Assembly (NCBI GenBank): GCA_016806645.1
Contig: JACSYO010000396.1
Location: 1,134,501-1,198,500 of the forward strand
Length of the DNA: 64,000 bases
Direction: 5' to 3'
DNA from: Ophiodon elongatus
Taxonomy: Eukaryota; Chordata; Actinopteri; Perciformes; Hexagrammidae
Part shown: piece after piece, positions 34,501-46,572 of the stretch
Layout: every line of letters starts with the position of its first letter
Numbering within the stretch: the stretch's first letter is position 1
Translations under genes and position numbers: made by a program
Notes under the pieces: model-generated
Seen by the model: only the letters and a program-made list of their open reading frames with translations
Database searches by the model: none
Told to the model about the DNA's origin: nothing

Positions 34501-35392
34501 CTACACTTAGGTGGTGCACTTACCATGTTCGTTGGGTCGATGTCACTCTTTGTGCCTTCTGCAGCTTTCATGGGACACTCCACAAATTCATAGGCCCGTT
34601 CCTGGTGAGCTGGACCTGGTGCCGCTTGGTGCATCGGACACTCCGGCGGGGGAGACGCTACAGGAAACAAGAGCACCTGATTGAGGCGTGGCGGGTGGCG
34701 GGTGGCGGGTACCAACCCTGGACAGTACAACCTTCAACAATGCAAATGTTAAAGTGGTGTCTTGTTCTGATTGTAACAGCTGTACTTTAATATCAGTAAT
34801 GCAACAAACGTTTTAATATATTTAGATGTCACGGTGCACATTTTGCTGCCCCTACTTTTTTAATGTTAGCAGGGGGTTTCCATCAGTGGAAACCAATGAC
34901 AAATACTTGGTTGCCAATTTCTCAAAATGATTGCCAATGGCAACCTGGCAACCATTACTGCCGATCCCTGAATTGTATAATGTTTACAAGGCAACATCAC
35001 GGGGCAGTGGCACACGCCATTGAAACTAAACTAACTAAACAATGGAAAGCCGTATGACTGTGTGTTTAGGCCAACCTGCAACTTATCAGTTAAAGCGGTA
35101 CAGGCGTGACACAAATACTTGAATAGACTTTAAAAGTGATACCTTTCGCAGGCTGAGCTTGATGCATGGGGCACTCCGCGGGTGGAGACACTAAGAGAAG
35201 CAGATAAACAAATTGCAACATGTTAACACAATTTTACCAACTATTGCTAAGAAACTAAAACAAAACAGAACTAGTGTTGGCACCTTTGACAGGCTGGGCT
35301 TCTTGGTGCATGGGGCAGCCCTGAGGAGGGGCGGCCATCACGGCCTCTGCCCGGACTGTAGGAGCAGCAACTGTGGACAAGGAGGCTCCCAT
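31501..35392 (-). CDS. hccs: Holocytochrome c-type synthase (cytochrome c haem lyase)
   Basis: HCCS attaches haem covalently to the two cysteines of apocytochrome c in the mitochondrial intermembrane space. Seven coding exons join with consistent phase: 35392-35284, 35190-35143, 34657-34524, 34247-34099, 32668-32549, 32426-32340 and 31699-31501. All introns are GT..AG. The sum is 846 bp, or 281 residues plus stop (human protein 268). The predicted start is MGASLSTVAAPT; it has no classical presequence, as in the family. CP motifs with Cys at 26, 43, 59, 80 and 189 are haem-binding type. The MPPPNQ block (98), WVYPSEQMFWNAM (131-143), IIKIHNTNNEQAW (163-175), ECPCGPSLKRFGGKA and the ending MKVTWWRWTS are hallmark segments. 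His167 and Glu172 correspond to human His154 (haem ligand) and Glu159; Arg230 corresponds to human Arg217. No frameshift or premature stop is seen. The extra length is N-terminal and is largely explained by a duplicated CP-motif exon. Confidence 0.96.
33127..33650. mobile_element. Possible non-autonomous DNA transposon in an hccs intron
   Basis: The left part (GGGGGTGTGCCACGAAGCAA followed by 'gttcaacatagc') resembles the terminal sequence of a teleost MITE family with 'ccacgaagcaggttcaac'. I could not find the matching right terminus and 33650 is only the end of the open frame that follows. It lies in the large intron between coding exons 4 and 5 (32669-34098). Confidence 0.35.
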
Positions 35393-36239
35393 CCTGCCCT
35401 GGCACATGTGGAAACACACAGTCAATCCACTTGATGTCAGATGAACTGGTATTATGGATAACTAGTGGTAGGCTAATCACAGGAGCAGCTGACTGGACGC
35501 AGTCTGCAGCAGAAGCTGGCCTGGTTGCCTTGACATCATCCCAATGTCAAGGACTCACGGAAAAATAGAAGCACCACGTCACATTTCTGATCAACGTCCA
35601 GCCATTGTAGCCACATCGATGGAGGCAGATATGTAAATTATTATTTGGCTCTACATAAAGCAGCTCCCTGACAAACTTCCGTCTTCATTCTTCAGGCCCG
35701 TTATCGGAGCAAAGTGATGTTACGTGGGTTCCCACGTACGGGAATATGGGTACCATACATTATGACGAACCTCAAGTAACGTTAGTTCAGTCGAAGGAGT
35801 ATTTTTTTGAAGTGAACTCCGATCGCCAGCTCACATAAAATATTAATGTTGACGGTAGAAGGGCTGACCAGCTGGCATTTGATCCTCCCAGACGTTATCC
35901 TTGATTAACCTCACGGTGAGCATTAGCATCAAAGCTAACGTAGTAACGCTAACGCTAGCTGACAGCTTGATTTCCCTCCCAGTCAGCCTGGCAGTAAGGC
36001 AATAACGGTACCAGTAGTACTGGTACTACTGGTACTACTGTTAGTAGTACTGGTTCGAATAGTATTACTGGTACAACTAACTAACTAACGTTAGATCACC
36101 GTGAGCTACCTAGCAGCTATGCTAACGTTAGCCCTATATGTAACGTATTATTTTATTACTCTCCCCCCTTCAGCGTCCGCTCTCAACGCGCTGTCTCCGG
36201 TGTGCTGGGAGCACGAGAGGAGCGAGAGAAAAGCCCACT

Positions 36240-36490
36240 GTACCTGTAAGAGAAGTCAGCAGAGAGGCGTTCTCGTGTCGGTTTGCTCTCCCAATGTCAA
36301 CGAGCAGGACACCGTGTGTTATGAGTGCCGTGCGTAAGCCAAAAACGTCATCACGCCGTGTTCGACCACACGACGTAAGCGTTCGGTAACACGTGGGTGA
36401 TGTAACACGTGGGTGATATAACACGAGCCGCATCCTCACGGAGCGATGCAGCAACAACACAGTGGTCCTCTTCCTCTTACGTCATGACCC
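36240..36490 (-). promoter_or_regulatory. Probable hccs promoter / first non-coding exon region
   Basis: The first coding exon of hccs begins with a splice acceptor (cacatgtgccag) 9 nt before the ATG, so an upstream non-coding exon is required. About 0.85 kb upstream lies a CpG-rich stretch. It contains a good minus-strand donor context (ACAG/GTACAG at about 36246), two CACGTG E-boxes (36390-36395 and 36406-36411, inside a 16-bp tandem unit) and a CRE-like TTACGTCA (36477-36484). E-box and CRE sites are usual in nuclear genes for mitochondrial proteins. Transcription start and exon limits are inferred. Confidence 0.45.
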
Positions 36491-36835
36491 CAGAGTGTAA
36501 CAATGTGGTGTTTCTGATATTTTGTCCGTCTGCTTTTACTTGTGGTTATATCAAATGTTATGCCAGCGAGTGAGATATGTCTAAATGTCCTGACTTTAGA
36601 ATTGACTGATAATAATGTTAGTGTCTGTAATAAGGAAACATATCTCGGACATGTTATTGGGCTACAGAATAACAGCTGATGAGGCTGTATATGAGGATAT
36701 ATTTAGCTATGTTGCATGACGTGTTTGGTCCCTGTAGGTTACTGAAGATGTCTCTGTTCAGAGCATTTTGCTATCCCCCGGTTAAACCACAGCAACGCAA
36801 GTGTATAGCTTATAATGATGTTATGAGGATATTAT
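36491..36835. other. No feature recognised
   Basis: AT-rich sequence upstream of the putative hccs promoter. No divergent exon was recognised. Confidence 0.45.
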
Positions 36836-36880
36836 GTATTTATTTATTTGCCAGGGGCAGTGCACATTAATCAACATACA
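36836..36880. repeat. Scrap of the 'tttatttgccaggggcagtgcacattaatcaac' teleost repeat
   Basis: This short block is familiar from many fish genomes as the end of a LINE-type repeat. Only ~45 bp can be assigned. Confidence 0.5.
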
Positions 36881-37039
36881 ATACTTTTTTAGTACCAATA
36901 CTAAATCCATGTCTACTTTATATATGACACTAATCACTCCTGGAGTTACAAAACGCAGTTCATCCTGTGGTAGCGGTGGTTGTCCACTGGAGGGCGCCCA
37001 AACACAGTCTTACATTTAGCTTCTGTCATGGAATTACAA

Positions 37040-37213
37040 TATTTTAAGAAATGATAAGGTAAGCCTTTATCATTATATAGCAATTGCAATGTTGCGTTAA
37101 TGATCATAATAATATTATTGTGTACTTTTGTATTTTGATGCTCTGGCAACATTGTCTTTTTGTCTTTCTTTTTTTTACTGCTATGCCAATAAAGCCACAT
37201 TGAATTGAATTTA
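37040..37213 (+). mobile_element. LINE 3' tail ('gccaataaagccacattgaattgaattt')
   Basis: The end 'tgctatgccaataaagccacattgaattgaat' is a typical fish LINE 3' terminus with AATAAA and a TTGAA repeat. The preceding ~150 bp are AT-rich and probably its 3' UTR. No coding part is attached. Confidence 0.5.
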
Positions 37214-37499
37214 ATATTAGTCCAGTGGGGGAATCTGCAGTATTACAGCAGCAAAGGTGATAGTGCAACAACAAGAAGCATCAGTGAAAAACTAAACAAG
37301 TATTGTAAATTAGTAAGTAAACAGTGAAGATATAATAAATAAGTAAACAGTAAAAAACAAAATATAATCGTAGGCTGACTGAATGATTGGGCTTGTATTA
37401 TTGAACATGTGAAATAGCAAATGTCAAAGTTTGATATTGCGTATAATATTGATATTGCACAGTGGTAAACATTGATATTGTAGATGAATGAGTTTCTTG

Positions 37500-37960
37500 T
37501 GTGGCTCACACACCGCGGGTGAAGCAGCCTGTCACTGAAGGAGCTGCACGGTGCTGTCGGTGTCCTGCATGGGTTGGGACATGTTCCCCATCAGAGATGA
37601 GAGCCCAGCCATCATTCTCCTTTGTCCCACCACTTCCACTGGATCGGGGACCCAGCAGACCACTTCACAGAGTAGGGCTGATGCCACCACAGAGTCAAAT
37701 AAAGGTCCTCAGGAGGTCTCCCTGCCATCCAAATGCTGAAGACCCGAGTCTCCGGGGCAGATAGAGTCTGCTCTGTGCCTTTTTTTAAAGTGCCTTTGTG
37801 TTGTCTGTCCAGGTCATTCTATTGTTCAGGAGAACACCCAGGTACCATCCAAATGTCCATTCCCCTGGATGTTCACTGGTACATGAGGAGAGCATTCGTT
37901 CCGACAGTCCACGGTCTTCATTCCCACGCTCTTTCCTATGTATTCCCACATAGCCTAGTT
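37500..37960 (-). pseudogene. C-terminal fragment of a jockey-superfamily-type LINE ORF2
   Basis: On the minus strand, broken frames include LFDSVVASALLCEVVCW and RRMMAGLSSLMGNMSQPMQD. These correspond to the post-RT region of fish LINE proteins (consensus like FYDSVVASAIFYGVVCWG and RRMMAKLSSLLDN.SHPL). Several frameshifts and an internal deletion separate the blocks. The clade (Rex1 or a relative) is not decidable here. Confidence 0.6.
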
Positions 37961-39745
37961 TCATTCAATTCACCAAGATCGGGCAACTTATTCAAAACAG
38001 AGAAAAACAAAGAACAAAGAAAGAAGATGATTTGAATGAAAAAAGCAGACAATTGTAAGTCCCACAAATACTTAATTTCCTCCAAGTGTCGATACAGTAG
38101 GAGTGACCTCTCTAATTCTGTGGTGCGGTGACCTCTGACCTTGAAATTCCTCAATCTTGGTCCAGGAGTCAAATTCTTTTGAATTAGATGTATTCTAACT
38201 GCTACTGGAACAGTTAAAGTAATTCTAACTATCTATTATCTTTATTTACTTCTATATTCACAGCCATAAGGTGGTACTGCTCATTTTATATGGAGGTTTG
38301 TTGACGTTATTTCATGAAAAGCAGGTTGGATATGATTTGTAATTAATTTGATTAACTTTTTTTTTTTCAATGCCGAACCTTATTTGATCATCTATTGTCA
38401 ATCTTTCTTTCTTTTGTTGTTGTTGTTGTTAGTGCCCCGGGAAACTAAGAAATACATTTAAATAACAAAAGCATTACAGAATTATTAAAATTAGCAATAA
38501 TAATATTGGGTCCATTGCATTTTTTTCTCACCAGATAAGACCATTAAAAGGTTAAAGGTCCTTATAATTGGATGTTGCTCTATAGTGATGCCAAACTAAT
38601 TTACAATGAATTAATCAGGTGACCACAACTGATCAACACATTCCATGAGTTTTATCCCAGAGTTTACCACCTTGTTAAACCTTGATTGTTCGTTTTTCTA
38701 CTTTTATGAGAATTTTCCACAAAGTTCAAAATGCTTTCAATTCATTGCTCCATTGTGCTTTTGTACCTTTGTGGTTGAGAACACCCACGCTGACAACAGA
38801 CTTAACATTGAGCCATCACTTATGGGTCTGGATAATGCTTTGGGTTTGGCTCTAGTTGTTTGTACGTGTAATTAATCTTAAGTTCTTGGTGCGCCTGGAA
38901 TGAAACTCCAACCACCGCAACAGTCGCCTCCAAGTGTTTGGGTGGAAAGCGGTAAGGCTGCTTGTTGCAGAGTTCTAATATTCAAAATGAAATGCGATCT
39001 ACTACCATAACATTTGAACCCTTTGTCATGCCACCAAACAACAGTTGAAGTTTTAATCGTACCTAGACTTTTTTCAACCCTTAAGGACTGACTTAACATT
39101 TAAATCACAGACCAAATCCCCAAAAACCGCCCAGGCTGCAATTCATTAAAAGTATGTGAAACGTAATGCCAGTCTCGCTGATTAAAACCTGGCTTTTTAC
39201 ACAGGTCACTTCATTTATGTTGAGCATATTGAGGCGGAAGAGTTTCCTAATTGCTTCCGGAACCGTGGCACATATACAAGACACACGCAGCAAGACAGTG
39301 CCAGGAATGAAACTATTATCTCATGTTGCCACTTTGCCTAAGAGATCTGAAGGAAATCCACTAAATGTGTGTGTCCGGGGGTTGTAAAAGTCGAGGTGCA
39401 GGCCATTAAATCTATTTGTGACTGTATATTCTCATGATTCCATGCCTGATTGTAATTTCTCCACAGCTGTGATACATATTGCTGTGATGTTATTGTTGTC
39501 AAAGTTTTTTATAATTACCCCTCAACCCACACACACACTGTTCACTCACACATGCAGCTGCCATCTGCTTATGGGACACTCCATATGGTTTCATTCAGTG
39601 CTGTGAAGCATTGTTCACGGGTTTTTAGACTAGTGCAACCCAAAGGAACATAAATGCACCTGTTACAATACAGTAAAATTTAAAGCCAGTCATGAATGTG
39701 GTGACTATGCACACCATATTGACTTAGGGACTTTTTATTCTTCAC
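37961..39745. other. No gene recognised
   Basis: AT-rich sequence with a GTT run near 38417. Short open frames at 38645-39600 show no protein-like pattern. Confidence 0.45.
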
Positions 39746-40627
39746 TTGGGTCTTACCTGTGTTGGCTTAAGACTTGATGGTCTTCACTTGGGACTTACCA
39801 TTGTTGGCTTAAGACTTGATGGTCTTCACTTGGGACTTACCATTGTTGACGTGGGACTTGTTGGTCTTCACTTGGGACTTACCATTGTTGACTTAAGACT
39901 TGATGGTCTTCACTTGGGACTTACCATTGTTGACATGGGACTTGTTGGTCTTCACTTGGGACTTACCATTGTTGACGTGGGACTTGTTGGTCTTCACTTG
40001 AGACTTACCATTGTTGACTTAAGACTTGATGGTCTTCACTTGGGACTTACCATTGTTGACGTGGGACTTGTTGGTCTTCACTTGAGACTTACCATTGTTG
40101 ACTTAAGACTTGATGGTCTTCACTTGGGACTTACCATTGTTGACGTGGGACTTGTTGGTCTTCACTTGAGACTTACCATTGTTGACTTAAGACTTGATGG
40201 TCTTCACTTGGGACTTACCATTGTTGACGTGGGACTTGTTGGTCTTCACTTGAGACTTACCATTGTTGACTTAAGACTTGATGGTCTTCACTTGGGACTT
40301 ACCATTGTTGACGTGGGACTTGTTGGTCTTCACTTGAGACTTACCATTGTTGACTTAAGACTTGATGGTCTTCACTTGGGACTTACCATTGTTGACTTAA
40401 GACTTGATGGTCTTCACTTGGGACTTACCATTGTTGATGTGGGACTTGTTGGTCTTCACTTGGGACTTCCTAGAGTTGACTTAGAACTTGTTGGTCTTCA
40501 CTTGGGACTTACCCATGTTGATTTAGGACTTGTTGGTCTTCACTTGGGACTTACCCATGTTGATTTAGGACTTGTTGGTCTTCACTTGGGACTTACCTGT
40601 GTTGACTTCAGACTGCACAGATGCTGA
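39746..40627. repeat. 42-bp minisatellite, ~21 units, with 84-bp higher-order repeat
   Basis: The unit 'ggtcttcacttgggacttaccattgttgacttaagacttgat' (positional variants occur) is 42 bp. Between about 39953 and 40372 two unit types alternate strictly, giving an 84-bp dimer repeated five times. Because 42 is divisible by three, the plus strand stays open for 293 codons and reads as 14-residue units (GLHLGLTIVDLRLD / GLHLRLTIVDVGLV). There is no signal peptide, splice context or homologue I know, so I treat it as non-coding. On the minus strand 19 of 21 units contain GTAAGT. Confidence 0.95.
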
Positions 40628-43600
40628 ACTTTGATACTAAATATAAATCTTGTATTCTATTGAATATGAACATAATTCCAAGGGATAATTGGTGGGAAGT
40701 TGCAATTAAGGTACACACAAAGGGTATTGTTCACAATCTCCGATGTTGATGAGTGTATCTCCGTAATAAGCCATATGTGTCCCAGTAATAAAGACAAAAT
40801 GACAACAAATAAAAATTAAAAGAATCATTAAAAACCATAGGAGCTACTGGTATCTACTGTAGGGTGCATAATGTCACCAGATCAGGTGTATATGGGAAAT
40901 ATCTCAGTGTTTGGAACTAGTCTATAAACACAGTGGGATCGAGTTGAAGTATAACAGGCCTCATTTTGGCCTGCATTGCAGACTTTGTTTCTGCACGGCT
41001 TTGTACCCCTGATTAATTCCAGTAAATCCACAGATGGGACTGAACTGTTGATGAATGTGTTATTTTTTAGCTTGCTGTTTTTAAGATGTTCCCTTTCCTC
41101 AGTTTGTCTTTTCATCTGTTTTTGTTAACCCCCACACTCTGGCTATAATCAGACACATGAGGGAACAAGCTTGTATGTTTCTCCTGGAGAAACTCAACTG
41201 GAGTCTGTATTTACACAGGCTGGCCCTTTCCAAAGGGCTCTGAAATACTGAAGGAGCACTAAAGTGCGGGAAAATTAGTATTGGCGTGCATTATATGTAA
41301 CATTTTGGCAGAGTGAATGCCAGAAAGGCAAACCATACATAAGTTCCCTGGCATGGGTAGCAAGTCCAAATAAAAGTAACTGAGAGTCAAATGGGCGAAC
41401 AAGAGTGAGGCAGGAAAAAGGGTGCCACGCAGGTACAGCACTGTTATGTTCAATAACCTAGTTCCCATTATACTTAGATATGCTTTGTCTGTTCTAAGGT
41501 GACATTACTATGTCAGTCACCTTACATTGGTGTCCCAATCTTCATGACCACTCTACATTGTATGTAGTCACATTTACTACGAGGAACTTTCATTTTGTGT
41601 TGATTTTGGCGGTCGCTATGGAAAGTGGTAGTGTTTCGGGGCACCAAATTCCCATAAGACAACTTCAAATTTTTACAGCAGCAGGGTCTGACAGTCTGCC
41701 CTGTGCAGTCCTGGCTCTGGTTCTCCCTTCTCTCCAGCAGGCTCAGCAATATGGCCTGGTCTCCAGCAGGGACCGGAGGAGCAGCGAGGAGAAGCTGTGC
41801 TCCTGGCCGCTATAAGGCTACGCACAGCCCTGAAGTAACTTTTGGTGTTATTTATTTGCATGAAAAGGCCGTCGAGCATCCCAAAGGCAAACGTTACCTG
41901 AGTAAACTTTTGTCATTGTAAATATATCACATACTTTAGTCCTGGCTGTCAGCTTCTTGAAGTCATATTGCCTGGTACCCAGAAACTAATCTAATACACA
42001 CTGCAGCACCAGGTTAACGGAACCAGGCGTCGCCATGTTTCTTTTTGTCAAGCTTGTCCCACCTAGCAGCAGTAACTGAGGGGGATTGAGGAACCGGTGA
42101 GCAGGTGGATGTAGGAGCGATTGGGACCTGTGGGGAAGTCTGAGGGCATCTGGTAGATGGATGGAGAGGATCCTAAGAAGTGCATGGAGACAAGGACAGA
42201 GGGGCAGACTGACAGATGTGACATTAGTAAAGATACACATGCAACATTATATAAAGTATCAGGTTTCTTTTTTGTTTGCTGTTGTTCGACAGCAGTTAGT
42301 ATGGCAAGCACAACAACCAATGTCATCGTAATGTGACATTTGCTCAGTTTTTTTTGGTGTGGTGATGGGTACAACCATAATGCACCGAGCAGAAACAAAA
42401 AAAATGGCAGAAACAAGAACAAAGAACAGCACGAAGCAGATTGACGAAACACAAAGACAAGCTTCCTTGCTGGGGAGGCTTTGCAGCTGCCCGTTACCTC
42501 GGCCTCAGAGGAGCAGCTGTTTGAGAGCGGACAGCTTGTCACGATGAGTGAAGTGATGAGAGGGGAGGAGGGCTAGAAGGACACTTCCCAAATCACTCTC
42601 CCAGTTTGAGTTGATTTCCAGCTGTTAATTGATTATTTGTTGAGCAATTTGTTGAATTTCAATACAGCGTGATCCTGTCCTCTTTACTGATTCTAGCTGA
42701 TCCCCAATTTCTGTGATAGGTCTGTTATCAAAGTTTGAGTTTGTTGATCTTATTTGTGAAATATAACTGTATAAATGTGGTTGCTTCATTGTTAAATCCA
42801 GTGAACTGAGCTGAATGCTGAATTACACAACGTTGTGTTTACGTGGCCATCTGATGTGACTGAGAAAACATTCCTATTCATGTTGACAGCATGCATTTGA
42901 TTTACTGCAAGTCCTAGTCACACCTCCCTTTCATAATTCACATGAACAAAACTCAAATGGAAATATCAAAGCACTGTTTTCTACACTGTTTACAAATGGA
43001 GCTCTGAATACGTTTCACTGGAGGGTGACAAAAGTCTCTCTGCTCCTCCAAACTCTGCCAGACCAAAGCAGAACCAAGAAACAAACAAAAAAACATTTGT
43101 TTAAATCGAGTATCTGGATTATTTCAGGGTTAAGCCGGTCTGGCAAGGGCGTGAGTGTTTATTCAAAATGGGATTTTTTTTCCTGTGGTTTGGATCGTCC
43201 CAGTTTTAGCTGGAAATTACAGTTTCTGTGCTGTCCGTGGAGGGCAGTCCCGAGGACCAGGGTTTGGCTGAGGAGGAATGGTGCAGCATCACAGCAACTG
43301 TTGCAATGCAATGACAATATGGGCACAGCTGTTTACCATAATTATTGTGGATTTGAGGGAAAACAAAAAGTAAAAAGTAGACGGCCACAAACCAAGAGAA
43401 GAGTAGAAGACTGTCAAAGTTAGGACAATCTCGGGACCCATGGGCTATCTGTCTGATGACAATTTAGCCTCTGGGGAAAATGGATAATATTTCGGGGGTT
43501 CCGGTGTAGCCAGCGGATATCCAGATAACGGATATCCTGGCCAAGACTTCCTCTTTAATGCAACGCCCATTAGGCCAATCCCAATGTCCACAACATAGAA

Positions 43601-45390
43601 TGTATAAAACATCACCCATAGGTTCCTGAAGAGCCGTTGTGAAGCTCAAAGTTGGTGTTTCCGGCCATTAAAATTATTTGACAGTTAGGCCTACCTCTCA
43701 TCTCGTGAGACAAGAACCTGGAAGACGTCCAAATCAGGCTTTAACAGACGTAAAATAAGAACCCACAGTTGCATATTACATATTTTGGTGTCGTCAAGGT
43801 GACGTGATATGTCGCCACAAAGTGCTATCTCATTTCTGTTTATATTGTATCATTGCAGCCTTTCACACGCAACCATTTACCAGGTGATGTCAGTTAAGTC
43901 TCTGAGGGTTCAGGGCTCAAGGCATTAGGGGGGACACTGGGATTGGGTCATTGTTTACACTCAGATTAGTAATTTGAGACACGAGAATAAAGTTGGGGTT
44001 GAGAAACCACGTCTGCTACTCGATTAATTCATAATTAGCCGGTCTACACTTAGTAAACTGTTTATTCTTTAGCTAATAAAAAGCTAAATCATCTTCAGAC
44101 AATAGCCGGTGGGTTGCCAGATTGCATTTCAGCCAATGTGTTCCGCCTCTTTGGCTCTCCACAAAGACTATTTACCTGCATACAGCCAAAGCCTGCTCAA
44201 ACGTGATTGATGAATACTATTTGGACTACAAACAAACTACAAACACAAACCAAAACACTTCTGATATCAAAAATATTGTCCTAATGCCGACAGATTCGGA
44301 ATTCCTAAACAGAGATTTTATAGATTTTATTGTTGGGGTGCACGTATACGGCTGCTTGCAGAAAGCTGCATTAATCAATATTTTTATATGAACAACGGGT
44401 CACGTAAAAGGCGCGTTGTTCCGTTTTGTAATGTAAAATCCACAGAGAATCATTACCAACTCTGCAGGTCTCTCAGAGATTCATAGCATCTTTCAGCTAC
44501 ATTTTGGGGGTTTTCAGCCTGCTACTCTTTCTGTTTAGTTCAATTTCAGCACTCTCATCAATCTCGTGTCCAGCAGCAGTCAGCTGCTTTGGTCAAACAG
44601 GCTCGGATAAAGCCACTGTACACTGCAGCACACTACACACATGAACATTAGCCAACGTTTGGCAGCTGAAGAGCCACGTACATTTCCCTCACAGACCACA
44701 ACGGAGATAAAGAGAGAGCGAATTATGGACTCACTCTGTAAGATGTACACGAACACGACTCCAAATGAGTGCCGATGTTGCTCCGAGGCTGCAAGATGTA
44801 CAGACGGACAAAATGTTACAAATTACTCTAAATGACACAAAAAACAAATAAGTAAATTCCGCAGTGAAGGAGTTTTATTGCAGTCAAAGTGATCGTGAAA
44901 GTCTTCTCCTAAATTAGGCAACCTTTCCAGAGGCAAGACATAAATACAACAGGCATTCATCTGGTACCTTCCGCAATCTACACACTGCACTATTAAGTTA
45001 GATTGTTTTCCACTAAGACATGTATCCAGCTGTGTCCACCATATTTATGCAGTAGCAGCGTAAAAATAGCCACATCCAGAGCAGAACTGGTAATTGTGGC
45101 CTCAAAAGTGTCTTTTTATAGATGTTTTTCAAACAGAGGGTAACAGCTCTGTGGCAAGATGTCCTATTTGCTACACTGGATAAATCTAACAGGCAGACTG
45201 CTGATGTCATCTGCTATGATAAAGCTGAACCAGTATAGTAGGTTGAGGGCTGCCACAAATCCATTTTAGTTAGCTATCCGGAAATTTGTTTGTAAGCTAC
45301 ATCTAAAATACATCATCTGTGGTTGTGGTAGATGATACGGAAGTAGGCATACGATATAAAAGTAACTGTTATTCACCACTGCCTTGGATG
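40628..45390. other. About 4.8 kb without recognisable gene; one scrap of a repeat shared with 46573
   Basis: The block 'ttactacgaggaactttcattttgt' at 41574-41599 recurs at 46573 and marks a dispersed repeat of which 41500-41920 may be a copy. No exon or RNA gene could be supported in the rest. Confidence 0.4.
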
Positions 45391-45633
45391 GTACATTTAC
45401 TCAAGTACTGTACTTATTATACTGTATGTATTTCTATTTTATATGTATGATTCTTAACTGGGCCATTCTGCATAAGTACTTTTGCTTTTGATACTTTACA
45501 TATATTTTGATGCTGATACTTTTATACTTTAACTTGAGTAAGACTTTGAATGGAGGACTTAGAGTATTTTTAAAGTGTAGTATTTGTACTTTTCCTGTAA
45601 AAGTAAAAGATCTGAGTACTTCTTCCACCACTG
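45391..45633 (-). mobile_element. hAT-like MITE ('cagtggtggaagaagtactcag' family)
   Basis: The right edge at 45633 is the inverse of CAGTGGTGGAAGAAGTACTC, the well-known end of a very common fish MITE. The left portion 'gtacatttactcaagtactgtactt' matches the other arm, but its terminal bases are eroded. Non-coding. Confidence 0.65.
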
Positions 45634-46572
45634 CTAGCAGCTAAAGGTTTGAAACATTCATGTGCAAGACGCCGGTGCCAAGAACACTTGGGCTGCATTG
45701 AAGTGAAAGGGGGAAACCACAACTTTACTCTGGAAAAAACAACGTGAAATACAATTTCACAAGACGTCAGGGGGCCATTAGTCGGGACATGGTCAACATA
45801 CCCACTACCACTACCACTACCACTACCTACAGCTTTTGTAGCCCTTGCTGGTGTGTTGCGTAACAGTTGATAATTACGTGCAGTTCTCTCTCTGAAAATA
45901 GAAGGGAAAAGCAGTGCACTGCCTCTGATCCCAGCATTCTCCTCGGTATGAATGCAGGCCATGTGTACGTACATATGTGCAGCCCACATTGCTGTTTTGG
46001 AGTGCTGCACGCACATGTAAGGAGGTATTTATTAAGCGTGCATACCACACACACACACTAGCAGATGTGGGCCTCAGAACGTTCAACCCGTCCACATGAT
46101 GTTCAGAACGTAAGGGGAGTCTAGATGGGTTGGAAAGCATCCATTAAATCCTTCCCTCAAACCAATCAGACGTAAGCTGTGTCTTAAGGTTTATCTTAAC
46201 TAGTAGACCATGAAGAGATGTTACAAGGGATTTACAATTTGGCCAAACACATTTGGGATTATAAAGGTGAGCCACAAAGGAAAGAGGACCAGCGGGAGGA
46301 GCCAAATCAAAGAAATAACAACAAACAAAACATCATTTCAATTTAGAATTTGTACGAATACCTTGCTGGCTTTCCAAAAATATAGTGACGTTAAAACATA
46401 ACCTGGGCTGCCTGGCTGCTGAGGGAGGCAGCCACCTCTGTAAAGTGTATTATATATTCAACAATTCTGAATCGTGAAATGCACAGTACAGAATAGCGAC
46501 TCAGTCTCAAAATTAGTCAAGAAGATTGAAATCTGAGTTAACAACGACTGACATTAAAGACGGACTCAAAGC
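45634..46572. other. No gene recognised
   Basis: Open frames on the minus strand (45570-46140) overlap each other and a TACCAC run at 45805-45830. No protein family is recognisable. Confidence 0.4.

Noticed and set aside
36040..36062. tRNA-type B box (GGTTCGAAT)
   Set aside because: There is no A box at the right distance and no cloverleaf. The surroundings are AGTACT/GGTACT palindromic repeats.
39746..40627. A 293-residue leucine-rich repeat protein
   Set aside because: The frame is open because the 42-bp unit is a multiple of three. There is no start context, domain or homologue, and the unit is a typical minisatellite.
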